Origin: Candidatus Melainabacteria bacterium
GTDB lineage: Bacteria; Cyanobacteriota; Vampirovibrionia; Obscuribacterales; Obscuribacteraceae
Assembly (NCBI GenBank): GCA_013288645.1
Contig: JABDBL010000015.1
Location: 1-57,613 of the forward strand
Direction: 5' to 3'
DNA length: 57,613 nt
Each line of letters begins with the position of its first letter. Position 1 is the stretch's first letter. Made by a program: the position numbers and the translations under genes. The notes below the pieces were generated by a model. It saw only the letters and a program-made list of their open reading frames with translations. It was not told where the DNA came from and searched no databases. Below are positions 9,628 through 17,711 of the stretch, one piece after another.

Positions 9628-11286
9628 TTATTTTCGTCTGTAAAGCATAAGTTGGCTACCATCGGGAAGTCCTTTCTGAGCTACTAATTTGAAATTGCCA
9701 CTATATCTAACAAATTCTACCAGCTGATTGAAATTGATTTGCGATTCTTTATCAAAAAACTTATAACCAACTGCACCTGTTTTCCATAAATACCACTGAG
9801 AATAAAGAGCGGTGCTAGGGGTAAAATGCACCTTGTCGCCAACAATGGTAAAGTACCGTGCACTAGTTGGTTTAATTGAAGTATTGCCTTCTTCTTTTAA
9901 AAGCAATTCAAAAGCATGCTCATGCAATGTATCTAGGTTAGTCAAAATATTCAAATAAACAGGCGAGTTTCTATCAACATTCTTTATCGTTTCAATTACG
10001 AAAGAATACCCCCAATCAACTGAAGGACTAGGGTGACCTCGATGATCAAAGAGAGGAAGTAGCCTCCGTAATTGTGGGCAATCCCAAGGATATGGTACAA
10101 AATTATAAACTATACAATTGATCGTTGCAGCTATAGTTATTCCTATTACAGAGAGTCGTTGCCAGCGAATTGGCGAAAGAAAGAATTTTGCCAGCAAAAA
10201 ACCCGTGTAAATGGCGGTGACAATTAAAAATGGCGCCAAGTAACGGGCGGACTGATGAAAGCCCGGCAAAGTGCAAGTAAGCAAAAACCCACCTAGTGCT
10301 GACAAACCAATTGGCCAAAGACGAAAATGTTGCTGGCGTGAAAGAAAAACCAAAGCCAAGAAAAATATGATTAATAACAAGATAGACGTTTGTTGCGGCA
10401 TTATTTGCCAGTATGCATATATTTTATCTATGTATGAAACATGAATATGCTTTAAAGTAATATCCTGCACAAGGGAATGAGTTAAGTCGCGGCTATATTG
10501 GTAATTAATAACCATGAATGGCAGACCAATAAGCACTGTAATTAAACCAATACACAACGTATGCAAAATCCATTGTGTTTTAAATGGTTCATATTTCAGT
10601 CCAATTCTTATGTCAGTAATCAGATAATATAAACCAATTGGGAGAAGATAAGCGGCAACCAATTGTTTAGTCAGGCAAGATATTCCTAGAACAAAAGCCG
10701 TTAATATAGTACGCTTCCACTTAGGTACACGAGAACTCCGCCACCATAACAAAGTCATCAAAGATAAAGCAGTCATTGCTACTTCAGGCAGATCCAAGAA
10801 GAAACCATGGCTTAGTTGATTAATTAGTGGATAAAGAACCAAACAACAAGCACTAAGTGCTGCAGCCAGGCAACTGCCGTTCAATAAACGCACAATGCCA
10901 TAAATAGAAGATATAGCCATGCATAAAAAGAAAGTCAAAGATAGTTGGTCAGTTAAACGAGATTGCCCTAAAATGAGCATAAAAAATCCATTCACCATAT
11001 AAGCAGTCGGTGGATAGAAACAATTTATGGTTAGCACTTGATACCACCAATGATGACTCCAGGGATGAAAATGTCTAAGTAAGTCTTTACCAACTATGCT
11101 GTTCATAATATGCTCAGCTTCATCTTGCGTTGGAAAGTGATAATCACACGAGAACCAAAGCATATTCAAAACAGTAATACAAAGAGCAAGTAGACAGACT
11201 GTTCTCAGATCTCCAAACAAATCACGCTTTGAGTCAACGATCACTTGCTCTTGCGCTCTAATATCAGTGGCCATTACAGTCTTCAT
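9628..11286 (-). CDS. PMT_2/ArnT-like membrane glycosyltransferase
   Basis: This 552-residue multi-pass protein has a first helix near residues 30-46. It is followed by PTQDEAEH (52-59), whose Asp-Glu pair is the expected catalytic or metal-binding acidic motif of the ArnT/PMT_2 (RgtA/B/C/D-like) group. A YPPTAY segment in the next loop fits the same family. The C-terminal 130 residues are soluble. The gene starts inside the last codons of the SbcD gene (overlap 11264-11286), so the two are translated from one message although their functions differ. An internal ATG at 11274 would shorten the overlap. Confidence 0.72.
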   Translation of the reverse strand: MKTVMATDIRAQEQVIVDSKRDLFGDLRTVCLLALCITVLNMLWFSCDYHFPTQDEAEHIMNSIVGKDLLRHFHPWSHHWWYQVLTINCFYPPTAYMVNGFFMLILGQSRLTDQLSLTFFLCMAISSIYGIVRLLNGSCLAAALSACCLVLYPLINQLSHGFFLDLPEVAMTALSLMTLLWWRSSRVPKWKRTILTAFVLGISCLTKQLVAAYLLPIGLYYLITDIRIGLKYEPFKTQWILHTLCIGLITVLIGLPFMVINYQYSRDLTHSLVQDITLKHIHVSYIDKIYAYWQIMPQQTSILLLIIFFLALVFLSRQQHFRLWPIGLSALGGFLLTCTLPGFHQSARYLAPFLIVTAIYTGFLLAKFFLSPIRWQRLSVIGITIAATINCIVYNFVPYPWDCPQLRRLLPLFDHRGHPSPSVDWGYSFVIETIKNVDRNSPVYLNILTNLDTLHEHAFELLLKEEGNTSIKPTSARYFTIVGDKVHFTPSTALYSQWYLWKTGAVGYKFFDKESQINFNQLVEFVRYSGNFKLVAQKGLPDGSQLMLYRRK

Positions 11287-12523
11287 TGTGTAATTCTTGT
11301 CTTAGTTCTTCCATAATTGTTTGCGCACGCGCAATTAAAACTTCTTTTCGGTCTGGCGCCACTTCCGCCAGATAAGTTTCTAAAGCGGCCATTGGAGAAG
11401 CAGCTATGTTTTCATTTAATTGAGGCATACGTGTTCTGTTTTCGCTCATTTCAATTTCCGGGGGTAAAAGTCGTACCGTAAGAGCACTTGAGGCAGCTTG
11501 GCGAATAGCTTTTTCATCAAGTTCAGCTAATTTTTCTTGCTTTATTTTATAGCGTATGCGTAAAACACAACCAGGAATAAGTGATTTCGCAATGGCATCT
11601 AAAACTGCTTCAGTTGGATCACTAGCATTAGTTAGATTTAGATCTAGTGTAACAAATGGTCTAGGATTGATTGAACGAAAAGAATATTTCGTATTACCGC
11701 GAGATAATTCTACGTGCACAAAGCCTTTGTCTTCTTTCTCTTCACCAAAATCGACCCGTTCCAGACTACCAGCATAAACAATTGCAGGTTTAGCATCTCG
11801 AATTATTTGATACTTGTGTACATGCCCCAAAGCTACATAATCAACTTTATCGTTGACAAATATGTCAGTAGGAAAAGTAAGCGTATAACCAACAAGTAAT
11901 TCTTGTTCAATACCAGCTAATGCTCTGTCCAAAGTCATATGGGCAGTTGATATTGTAGGCAAAGTTGGATCCAATTCTTGATGATAACCAGTTAAAATTG
12001 CGCTTACTTGTTCAATCAAAAGTCTATCAATTTCTGCTGCAGTAAAATTGGCATATTTTTCTAAAGTAACTAATTGATGACGGGTAACATGTGGTATCCC
12101 AATTAATTGAAATTTCCCTCGCTTCGTTTCGATTGTCGCAAATACCGGCTTATCGATTGTGATTACGCCAGGCACAGACAAACTTTGGAAAACAGACATT
12201 GCATGACTATTTGTGGATCGCATAATTTGATCATGATTACCCACTAACAAAATAGTTTTGATACCACTATCTGATAAACGTTTAAGTCTAGTAGCAAACA
12301 TCTTTTGATAAATCGGTTCTGGGTTAGCAGTTTTATAAGCATCGCCCGAAAACAAAAAGACATCTGCCTCAATATCGATGGCATAATCCACCACTTTATC
12401 TAAAGCAGCAACAAAATCTTCAAAACGTACATTCAATCCAGTACCCGGATTCAGCGGACCGTGTATTTCCCCTGAACCAAAATGGATGTCAGAAACATGA
12501 ATAATGTGCAAAGGTTGAGACAT
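11264..12523 (-). CDS. sbcD: SbcD/Mre11-type DNA repair exonuclease, nuclease subunit
   Basis: This is a metallophosphoesterase of 419 residues from the chosen ATG. Metal-site motifs are in order: Asp12-x-His14, FSGD (58-61), GNHD (95-98), a His in STAHM (192-196) and GHVH (233-236), followed by the YAGSLERVDFGEE segment typical of SbcD. In SbcCD it is the 3'-5' exonuclease and hairpin endonuclease that works with the SMC-like ATPase SbcC. No sbcC lies next to it here. I preferred the start at 12523 over an upstream ATG at 12568 because the HIIHVSDIHFG strand normally begins within the first ten residues. A TATAAT hexamer sits about ten bases before the ATG on the coding strand. Confidence 0.85.
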   Translation of the reverse strand: MSQPLHIIHVSDIHFGSGEIHGPLNPGTGLNVRFEDFVAALDKVVDYAIDIEADVFLFSGDAYKTANPEPIYQKMFATRLKRLSDSGIKTILLVGNHDQIMRSTNSHAMSVFQSLSVPGVITIDKPVFATIETKRGKFQLIGIPHVTRHQLVTLEKYANFTAAEIDRLLIEQVSAILTGYHQELDPTLPTISTAHMTLDRALAGIEQELLVGYTLTFPTDIFVNDKVDYVALGHVHKYQIIRDAKPAIVYAGSLERVDFGEEKEDKGFVHVELSRGNTKYSFRSINPRPFVTLDLNLTNASDPTEAVLDAIAKSLIPGCVLRIRYKIKQEKLAELDEKAIRQAASSALTVRLLPPEIEMSENRTRMPQLNENIAASPMAALETYLAEVAPDRKEVLIARAQTIMEELRQELHNEDCNGH

Positions 12524-12651
12524 TCCAGCTATTATAATACAATTGAACAAGCTGAGGGCGTGAGGCAAGCGGTAGGGAAGAACAAATTAGAGCAATTGGC
12601 ACATAAATTATGCCGGTTTGCCCTCTAATTCACGAAGCTAAAGCAGGGTTT

Positions 12652-14178
12652 ATGCTCAGCAAAGGAAAACAGGTGGAATTAAAAATTGCTTCTCTTGCCC
12701 CCGGAGGCGAAGGGGTAAGCAAAGATTTTGCTGTGCCGGTTTTTATCAATAAAGCAGCACCAGGTGACACTTTACTGGTTGAAATCTATGACTATCGCCG
12801 ATCTTTTGCTAAAGGACAATTGGTAAAGGTGCTTGAACCCAGCAAAGAACGTGTCGAGCCAGATTGCAAACTCTTCAAAGTGTGTGGTGGCTGCCAATGG
12901 ATGCACCTAAATTATGAAGCTCAGCTTACTCATAAAAGAGAGCTAATTGAGCAATCTTTGCGCCATATCGCTGGAGAGGAAATAGGCAATGCTTTAAGCC
13001 AGGTCTTATTACCAACTGTAGGATCGGCTGAACAATTAGGTTATCGCAATAAAGTTCAATTACCGGTGCGCAATCCAAAAGATTCTAAGCGTATACTAGC
13101 TGGCTATTTTGAAACCAATTCCCACAACTTGGTTAATATAAAGCATTGCCCTATTCAACCCAATTTACTAGATGATGTGTTAGCACAAATAAAATTATTA
13201 GCCGAACAATACAGCATCACTGCTTACGATGAAAAAACAGGACTAGGCCTTCTGCGTCATATACACATGCGCATAAACAAAATTCATGATTCTGTCCTTG
13301 TTACTTTAGTGCTAAATTGCAAATCAGCCAAACTGCCTGGTTATTTTAAGAGATTTGCTCCCGAACTGATGGAACAATTCCCTCAAATAAAAGGCTTCTG
13401 CGTCAACTACAACGATAAAAAAGGTAATCGCATTTTAGGTGAAGAGACTATATGTATAGCTGGACAAGGTTATATTGAAGAAACTTTGTCTACAGATAAG
13501 CAAGACTTGCCAGAAATATTGCAAAAGGGACTCCGTTTTCAGCTTTCACCAGATAGTTTTTTTCAAGTTAATACTGACCAAGCAATAAAATTGCTAGAGC
13601 TTATGGCGCAAGAAGTAAAAATTTTTCTTGCAGATAAATCTGCTACTTACTCTAGAAGCCAGAACATCACATTGTTAGATGCTTATGCTGGTGTCGGCAC
13701 TATCGCTTTATGGCTAGCTCCCTTTGTTTCCAAAGTAATAGCTATTGAGAGTAATTCGCAAGCCGTTAAAGACGGTCAAACCAATCAAAAACTCAATAAT
13801 ATTGGAAATGTTCAATTCCAGTTAAACAAAGTAGAAGACTATTTACCTAGAATATTAAAAAACGAGACCTCTATACATATAATAGTGCTTGATCCCCCGC
13901 GGCAAGGACTAAGTCCGGAAGTAATAGAAGCAATTATGAAATTGCAGCCCGAACTTATCCTTTATGTAAGCTGCAACCCCGTTTCATTGGCGCGCGACTT
14001 GCGCTTGATCTTATCTCCAAAAGCGCCTAATTTATCAAATCAGAAGGACTCTGATGCTGAAATAAATAATGGTTGTCTTAAATATAATTCTGGGTATAAA
14101 GTTGAGAAGATTATTCCAGTCGATCTGTTTCCTCAAACTTATCATGTTGAATCAATAAGTGTATTGAAAAAACAATGA
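12652..14178 (+). CDS. rlmD: 23S rRNA (uracil-C5) methyltransferase, RlmD/RumA-like
   Basis: This TrmA/RumA-family enzyme (508 residues from the ATG at 12652) transfers methyl from SAM to C5 of a uridine in RNA. It begins with a TRAM-type beta domain. An iron-sulfur cysteine set follows (C-x5-C-x2-C in the CKLFKVCGGC segment, with a fourth Cys in KHCPIQ). Next come the SAM-binding LDAYAGVGT, the DPPRQGLSPE loop and the nucleophile Cys in SCNPVSLARDL. An alternative ATG at 12610 adds 14 residues before the TRAM domain. The target could be U1939 as in RlmD or another uridine, because bacterial members are hard to separate by sequence alone. The following GNAT gene overlaps its stop by four bases. 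Confidence 0.85.
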   Translation: MLSKGKQVELKIASLAPGGEGVSKDFAVPVFINKAAPGDTLLVEIYDYRRSFAKGQLVKVLEPSKERVEPDCKLFKVCGGCQWMHLNYEAQLTHKRELIEQSLRHIAGEEIGNALSQVLLPTVGSAEQLGYRNKVQLPVRNPKDSKRILAGYFETNSHNLVNIKHCPIQPNLLDDVLAQIKLLAEQYSITAYDEKTGLGLLRHIHMRINKIHDSVLVTLVLNCKSAKLPGYFKRFAPELMEQFPQIKGFCVNYNDKKGNRILGEETICIAGQGYIEETLSTDKQDLPEILQKGLRFQLSPDSFFQVNTDQAIKLLELMAQEVKIFLADKSATYSRSQNITLLDAYAGVGTIALWLAPFVSKVIAIESNSQAVKDGQTNQKLNNIGNVQFQLNKVEDYLPRILKNETSIHIIVLDPPRQGLSPEVIEAIMKLQPELILYVSCNPVSLARDLRLILSPKAPNLSNQKDSDAEINNGCLKYNSGYKVEKIIPVDLFPQTYHVESISVLKKQ

Positions 14179-14651
14179 ATTTAAGACATCTCGAGCGCAA
14201 ATCAAGAATGGCAGTGTTTAACAGCCAAATCTTGCTTGGGTTAGATGTGAAATATGATAAAAATGTAGCTGCAGCAGCGGTGCAGGACATTTGTGAGTCT
14301 GTCGGCTGGGCACGACGAGAGGCCGATTTAATTTCATTAGCCTTGGAAAATAGTTTAGTTGTAATCTCTGTCTGGGAAGCAGGCCGCCTAATTGCCTTTG
14401 CACGTGCCACTGGGGATAAGGTCTTTAATGCCACTGTTTGGGATGTAGTTGTACGTTCGTCACACCAAAGACGAGGTCTTGGCAGGCTGGTTGTGAAAGA
14501 AGTATTAAGGGAGTTAGATAAGTACAATATCCCACTAATCACTCTTTATGCCGATCAGGGTACTCAACAATTCTATGAAAAATTGGGTTTTTTAAGCGAT
14601 CCAAACGGCGCTCAGGGCATGTTTCGCGAAAAATACTACCAAACGTGGTAA
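14175..14651 (+). CDS. GNAT acetyltransferase, Ycf52-like
   Basis: This protein has 158 residues. The GNAT core is clear: a WEAGRLIAFARATGD strand-turn region, the acetyl-CoA loop motif QRRGLGRLVVKEV (about 98-110), and the C-terminal FYEKLGF strand (about 136-142). The overall pattern resembles the cyanobacterial and plastid Ycf52/GNAT2 group, which acetylate proteins or small molecules. The start overlaps the methyltransferase stop in an ATGA, so the two are coupled. A second ATG at 14208 would remove 11 residues that carry no domain. Substrate unknown. Confidence 0.8.
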   Translation: MNLRHLERKSRMAVFNSQILLGLDVKYDKNVAAAAVQDICESVGWARREADLISLALENSLVVISVWEAGRLIAFARATGDKVFNATVWDVVVRSSHQRRGLGRLVVKEVLRELDKYNIPLITLYADQGTQQFYEKLGFLSDPNGAQGMFREKYYQTW

Positions 14652-14673
14652 ATTGAGAACTTTCGTACACGGA

Positions 14674-14691
14674 AGCTAATCTGATTTAGCT
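14674..14691. promoter_or_regulatory. near-palindrome upstream of rplI
   Basis: AGCTAA at 14674-14679 and TTAGCT at 14686-14691 form a 6-bp perfect inverted repeat with a six-base loop, 39 bases before the L9 start. It could be a leader hairpin or an operator. There is no T-run, so it is not a convincing terminator for the GNAT gene. Confidence 0.3.
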
Positions 14692-14730
14692 GCGTCTAAT
14701 ATTTTGTATAAGAGTTTTTGTAGAGGAATT

Positions 14731-15180
14731 ATGAAAGTCATTTTGCGCGAAAATGTAGTTAAACTTGGTAAAGCAGGGGACGTAGTTGAAACAGCCCCTG
14801 GTTATTTTCGAAATTTCCTCGAGCCGCGTAAACTTGCTATGCAGGCCACTCCTGGCGCCCTAAAGAAACGAGAAGAAGAAGTAGAGATTTTGCGTAAAAA
14901 AGCAGAAAAACTACATGAAGCAGACATAGCATTGGTTGAAAAAGTCAAAACTTTGGGTGGCATAAAAATTTCAGCTAAAGCCGGCGAAGAAGGTAAGCTT
15001 TACGGCAAAGTAACTAATAAAGAAATTGCTGAAGTGTTAGAAAAACAATTAAAAGAAGAGATTGATAAGCGTCTCATTAAGACCAATGGAGATATTAACG
15101 CGCTCGGTACTTATAAAGCAACAATCAAATTCTCAGCTGATGCCCATACTGAATTTACAGTGACAGTAACTGAAGAATAA
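14731..15180 (+). CDS. rplI: 50S ribosomal protein L9
   Basis: This 149-residue protein, the usual length for L9, starts MKVILRENVVKLGKAGDVVE and contains GYFRNFL, both hallmarks of the N-terminal 23S rRNA-binding domain. A long charged helix joins it to the C-terminal domain with GKLYGKVTNKEIAE. An AGAGGA ribosome-binding site ends about four bases before the ATG at 14731, which is why I rejected the in-frame start at 14704. Neither rpsR nor rpsF, its common neighbours, is adjacent. A truncated GNAT follows 9 bases after the stop. Confidence 0.96.
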   Translation: MKVILRENVVKLGKAGDVVETAPGYFRNFLEPRKLAMQATPGALKKREEEVEILRKKAEKLHEADIALVEKVKTLGGIKISAKAGEEGKLYGKVTNKEIAEVLEKQLKEEIDKRLIKTNGDINALGTYKATIKFSADAHTEFTVTVTEE

Positions 15181-15189
15181 AACAGATCA

Positions 15190-15543
15190 GTGTCGACTGA
15201 TTATTCTCAATCTCATACCGCACCAAAATTGAGGCTGCGTCCTTTAGTCAAGGACGATTTTCCTTTGCTGGTAGATTGGATTAATGCACCGCATGTTGCA
15301 CCTTGGTGGGACGAACCTGCTGATATTGACTTAGTTAAAGAAAAATATCAAGGGCGACTGGCAAAATATGCACTGACCAGCGTTTATATTGCCGAATTAA
15401 ATCATCAACCAATAGGTTTTATACAATGCTATCGTCATGCTGATTATCCTGATTGGGACAAAGTTGTCGGCATTGAAAAGGCCGCTCAGATGCAGGCATT
15501 GCTTGTATTTACGGTCTATGTCGTATTTAATACCTATTTTTAG
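15190..15543 (+). CDS. truncated GNAT acetyltransferase (AAC(6')/RimJ-like), probably a broken gene
   Basis: These 117 residues from a GTG match the N-terminal half of AAC(6')-like GNAT proteins: LRLRPLVKDDFPLLVDWIN, HVAPWW and PIGFIQCYRHADYPDW. The acetyl-CoA binding segment (GxGxG/A loop) and the C-terminal strands that should follow GIEKA are missing. The last 20 residues are hydrophobic and unlike the family. The frame ends six bases before the end of xseB on the other strand, so the 3' half was probably lost in a rearrangement. It sits in the L9 transcript. It is unlikely to be catalytically active. Confidence 0.65.
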   Translation: MSTDYSQSHTAPKLRLRPLVKDDFPLLVDWINAPHVAPWWDEPADIDLVKEKYQGRLAKYALTSVYIAELNHQPIGFIQCYRHADYPDWDKVVGIEKAAQMQALLVFTVYVVFNTYF

Positions 15544-15548
15544 CATTT

Positions 15549-15818
15549 CTATTCTTTTTCTGAGACTTCCACATCATCAATGTTGAGACTGAACGTTTCA
15601 ATACTTACTGTACCGTTTGAAGAGCGCTTCAATATCTCTACCTTTTGTTCGGCAGCAGTTAAGAATTTTTCGCATGCATTACTCAATTGCATGCCGCGCT
15701 CAAATAAAACTAGCGCTTTTTCAATCGGCACATCGCTATCTAATTCTGCCACCACCTTTTCTAACTCAGTTAAACTAGCGGCAAAATCTGTACTCTTACT
15801 TTCCGTACTCTTACTCAT
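15549..15818 (-). CDS. xseB: exodeoxyribonuclease VII small subunit
   Basis: This 89-residue protein contains the family's ASLTELEKVVAELDS and LFERGMQLSNACEKFL helical motifs, expected for the coiled small subunit that binds XseA to form the single-strand-specific exonuclease VII. A strong AAGGAG ribosome-binding site lies six bases upstream of the ATG. It is on the same strand as xseA but separated from it by a 376-base repeat island, whereas the two genes usually touch or overlap. It may still be cotranscribed with xseA if the repeat does not terminate transcription. Confidence 0.9.
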   Translation of the reverse strand: MSKSTESKSTDFAASLTELEKVVAELDSDVPIEKALVLFERGMQLSNACEKFLTAAEQKVEILKRSSNGTVSIETFSLNIDDVEVSEKE

Positions 15819-15862
15819 TGATTCTCCTTGTTTTTATAAACTGAATCCTTATATACATATCT

Positions 15863-16181
15863 CATATGCGCTGCCTCGCCTTCTTATGTTTTGGTTTCAG
15901 TGGCATACGCTCGGCAAAACTCATATGCCTTGCGACCCACTGCGCGCTGCTCGGCTCAACGCGCGTATTAACGCTACACTACCGCCGCTTCCCCAGCGCC
16001 GTTCGTTACGCTGAACTTCATTCCCATTCTTAACATATGCGCTGCCTCGCCTTCTTATGTTTTGGTTTCAGTGGCATACGCTCGGCATAACTCATATGCC
16101 TTGCGACCCACTGCGCGCTGCTCGGCTCAACGCGCGTATAGACGTTCTCGCTCCGGCCGCTTCCCCAGCGCCCTTCGCTTC
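15863..16181. repeat. tandem direct repeat, two copies with 171-bp period, between xseB and xseA
   Basis: Copy 1 begins at 15863 and copy 2 at 16034, both with CATATGCGCTGCCTCGCC. Over the first ~107 bases the copies differ by one base (AAA versus ATA near 15916/16087). They then diverge partly but share CGCTTCCCCAGCGCC. The DNA is GC-richer than its surroundings and pyrimidine-rich on the plus strand. Open frames inside it exist only because stops are rare in this composition and they lack ribosome-binding sites. Copy 2 ends within about 15 bases of the xseA stop codon. It fills the only gap over 300 bases in this region. Confidence 0.85.
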
Positions 16182-16194
16182 ACTAAATTTCGTC

Positions 16195-17472
16195 TTAATC
16201 CTCATTTCCATAGACTTCACTTTGCTCTTTTTGTTTATCTTCTACTTTCCAGCTGGCTGTTGAATTTTCGACTTTCACAGTTAATTTACCTTCGGTCAGC
16301 AAAACTTCTAAAATTTCACCTGTTTTGCACTGGCTTGCTTGTCTAACAACTTCATTGTTCGATTTTCGTACAATTGAAAATCCGCGCTTTAAAACATTTA
16401 TGGGTCCAAGATTTTGCACCTTTTCTAAATTTCGTTGTAATTTAAAGCGGTTAAAAGATAGTATTCTCTCAATTGTGGTAAACATTCGATCTTGCAAATT
16501 GACTATTTGCAATCGGTTATTTTGTAAACGATGCTGGTAGGTGGTTAAAAATCGAGCCGGGCTCGCTTTCACTAGCCGGTGCTTGACAGTAAGCAATTTC
16601 TCTCTTATATCTTTTCCCAGTCGATTTCTTAAAGCCAACCACTTCTCTAATAACTCTCCCCTTCCTCGTGCCACCATTTCAGCAGCAGCGGTAGGTGTAG
16701 GTGCACGCATATCGGCTACGAAATCACATATAGTGACATCTGTTTCATGTCCTACTCCAGATATAACCGGGACCTTTGAATTAGCCACCGCTCGTGCTAC
16801 CGTCTCGGTGTTAAAAGCCCATAGATCTTCAATTGATCCGCCTCCGCGCGCAACCAAAATTACTTCTATATCAGAAAATTCAGCCAGGTTTTCGATCGCT
16901 TGGGCGATTTCTTGTTCACTACCTTCACCCTGCACTCGGCAGGGAGAAATCAAAATACTAACAGCGCTATTGCGCCGGCCTAAAGCACTTAAAATATCTT
17001 GAATGGCTGCTCCAGCTTGACTTGTAACCACTCCAATTCTTTTTGGCATAAGTGGTATTGGACGTTTGCGTTCAAGCGCAAATAACCCTTCTCCATCTAA
17101 TTTAGTCTTAAGTTGCTCAAAGGCTAATTGCCAATCTCCAACACCTACTGGCTCTAAAGCCGTGACCATCATTTGATAAGCACCACGTGGCGGATAAACA
17201 CTCAATCGACCATGGGCAACAACCATAAGCCCATCTTCCAGGCGAAACTTTATAAATTGATTGGAATTTTTAAAAGATACGCAAGGTAAAGTTGCTTCTT
17301 TATCTTTCAGCGAAAAATACCAATGTCCAGATGGATAAATTTTGGCATTACTGATTTCTCCAACTACATGGATATCAATAAACTCGTCTTCCAAAGTCAG
17401 ACGTATCTGACTAGTTAACTCGGCAACGGTTAGTACTTGCTGGAAAGTAATGCTTTCTTTGAGGCTGAACAT
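16195..17472 (-). CDS. xseA: exodeoxyribonuclease VII large subunit
   Basis: This 425-residue protein has an N-terminal OB-fold (about 12-110). The nuclease core contains IGVVTSQAGAAIQDIL, ARGGGSIEDLWAFN and VISGVGHETDVTICDFVAD with APTPTAAAE, all diagnostic for XseA. A coiled segment and a C-terminal RGFSIVRK motif follow. With XseB it forms exonuclease VII, which degrades single-stranded DNA from both ends. Its 3' end abuts the tandem repeat. The upstream neighbour is divergent. Confidence 0.96.
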   Translation of the reverse strand: MFSLKESITFQQVLTVAELTSQIRLTLEDEFIDIHVVGEISNAKIYPSGHWYFSLKDKEATLPCVSFKNSNQFIKFRLEDGLMVVAHGRLSVYPPRGAYQMMVTALEPVGVGDWQLAFEQLKTKLDGEGLFALERKRPIPLMPKRIGVVTSQAGAAIQDILSALGRRNSAVSILISPCRVQGEGSEQEIAQAIENLAEFSDIEVILVARGGGSIEDLWAFNTETVARAVANSKVPVISGVGHETDVTICDFVADMRAPTPTAAAEMVARGRGELLEKWLALRNRLGKDIREKLLTVKHRLVKASPARFLTTYQHRLQNNRLQIVNLQDRMFTTIERILSFNRFKLQRNLEKVQNLGPINVLKRGFSIVRKSNNEVVRQASQCKTGEILEVLLTEGKLTVKVENSTASWKVEDKQKEQSEVYGNED

Positions 17473-17528
17473 ATCATTATATTTATAGCGAACTTTATCA
17501 GTCTGCCAGATTTCCGTACAAATTTCAT

Positions 17529-17556
17529 TTGACGATAGAACTTATGATACTATATA
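17529..17556 (+). promoter_or_regulatory. candidate promoter for the 17712 gene
   Basis: TTGACG at 17529-17534 is followed after 16 bases by TATATA at 17551-17556 (or after 18 bases by TATATT). This predicts a leader of roughly 150 bases for the next plus-strand gene. Confidence 0.45.
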
Positions 17557-17575
17557 TTAGTATGACATACAAAAG

Positions 17576-17634
17576 TAGGGTATCCACCCTAAAATAGTTT
17601 TCAGCTCTAGGCTTGTTAAGTGCCGACCCTTAAC
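17576..17634 (+). other. two leader hairpins ahead of the 17712 gene
   Basis: TAGGGT-ATCC-ACCCTA (17576-17591) is a perfect 6-bp stem. GTTAAG (17615-17620) pairs with CTTAAC (17629-17634) across an 8-base loop. Both lie in the predicted 5' leader. Neither is followed by a T-run, and no known riboswitch family is recognised. Confidence 0.35.
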
Positions 17635-17711
17635 AGCTTGTTTGAACTTGGCTTCTGGCCGGACAAACATAATAATCGGAACAAAACAGGAAGTCAGAAA
17701 GAAGGACAACA

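Noticed and set aside
15580-16346. Overlapping plus-strand open frames of 68-144 codons across xseB and the tandem repeat
   Set aside because: They are antisense to xseB/xseA or arise from the stop-poor repeat, have no ribosome-binding sites and show duplicate translations only because the DNA is duplicated.
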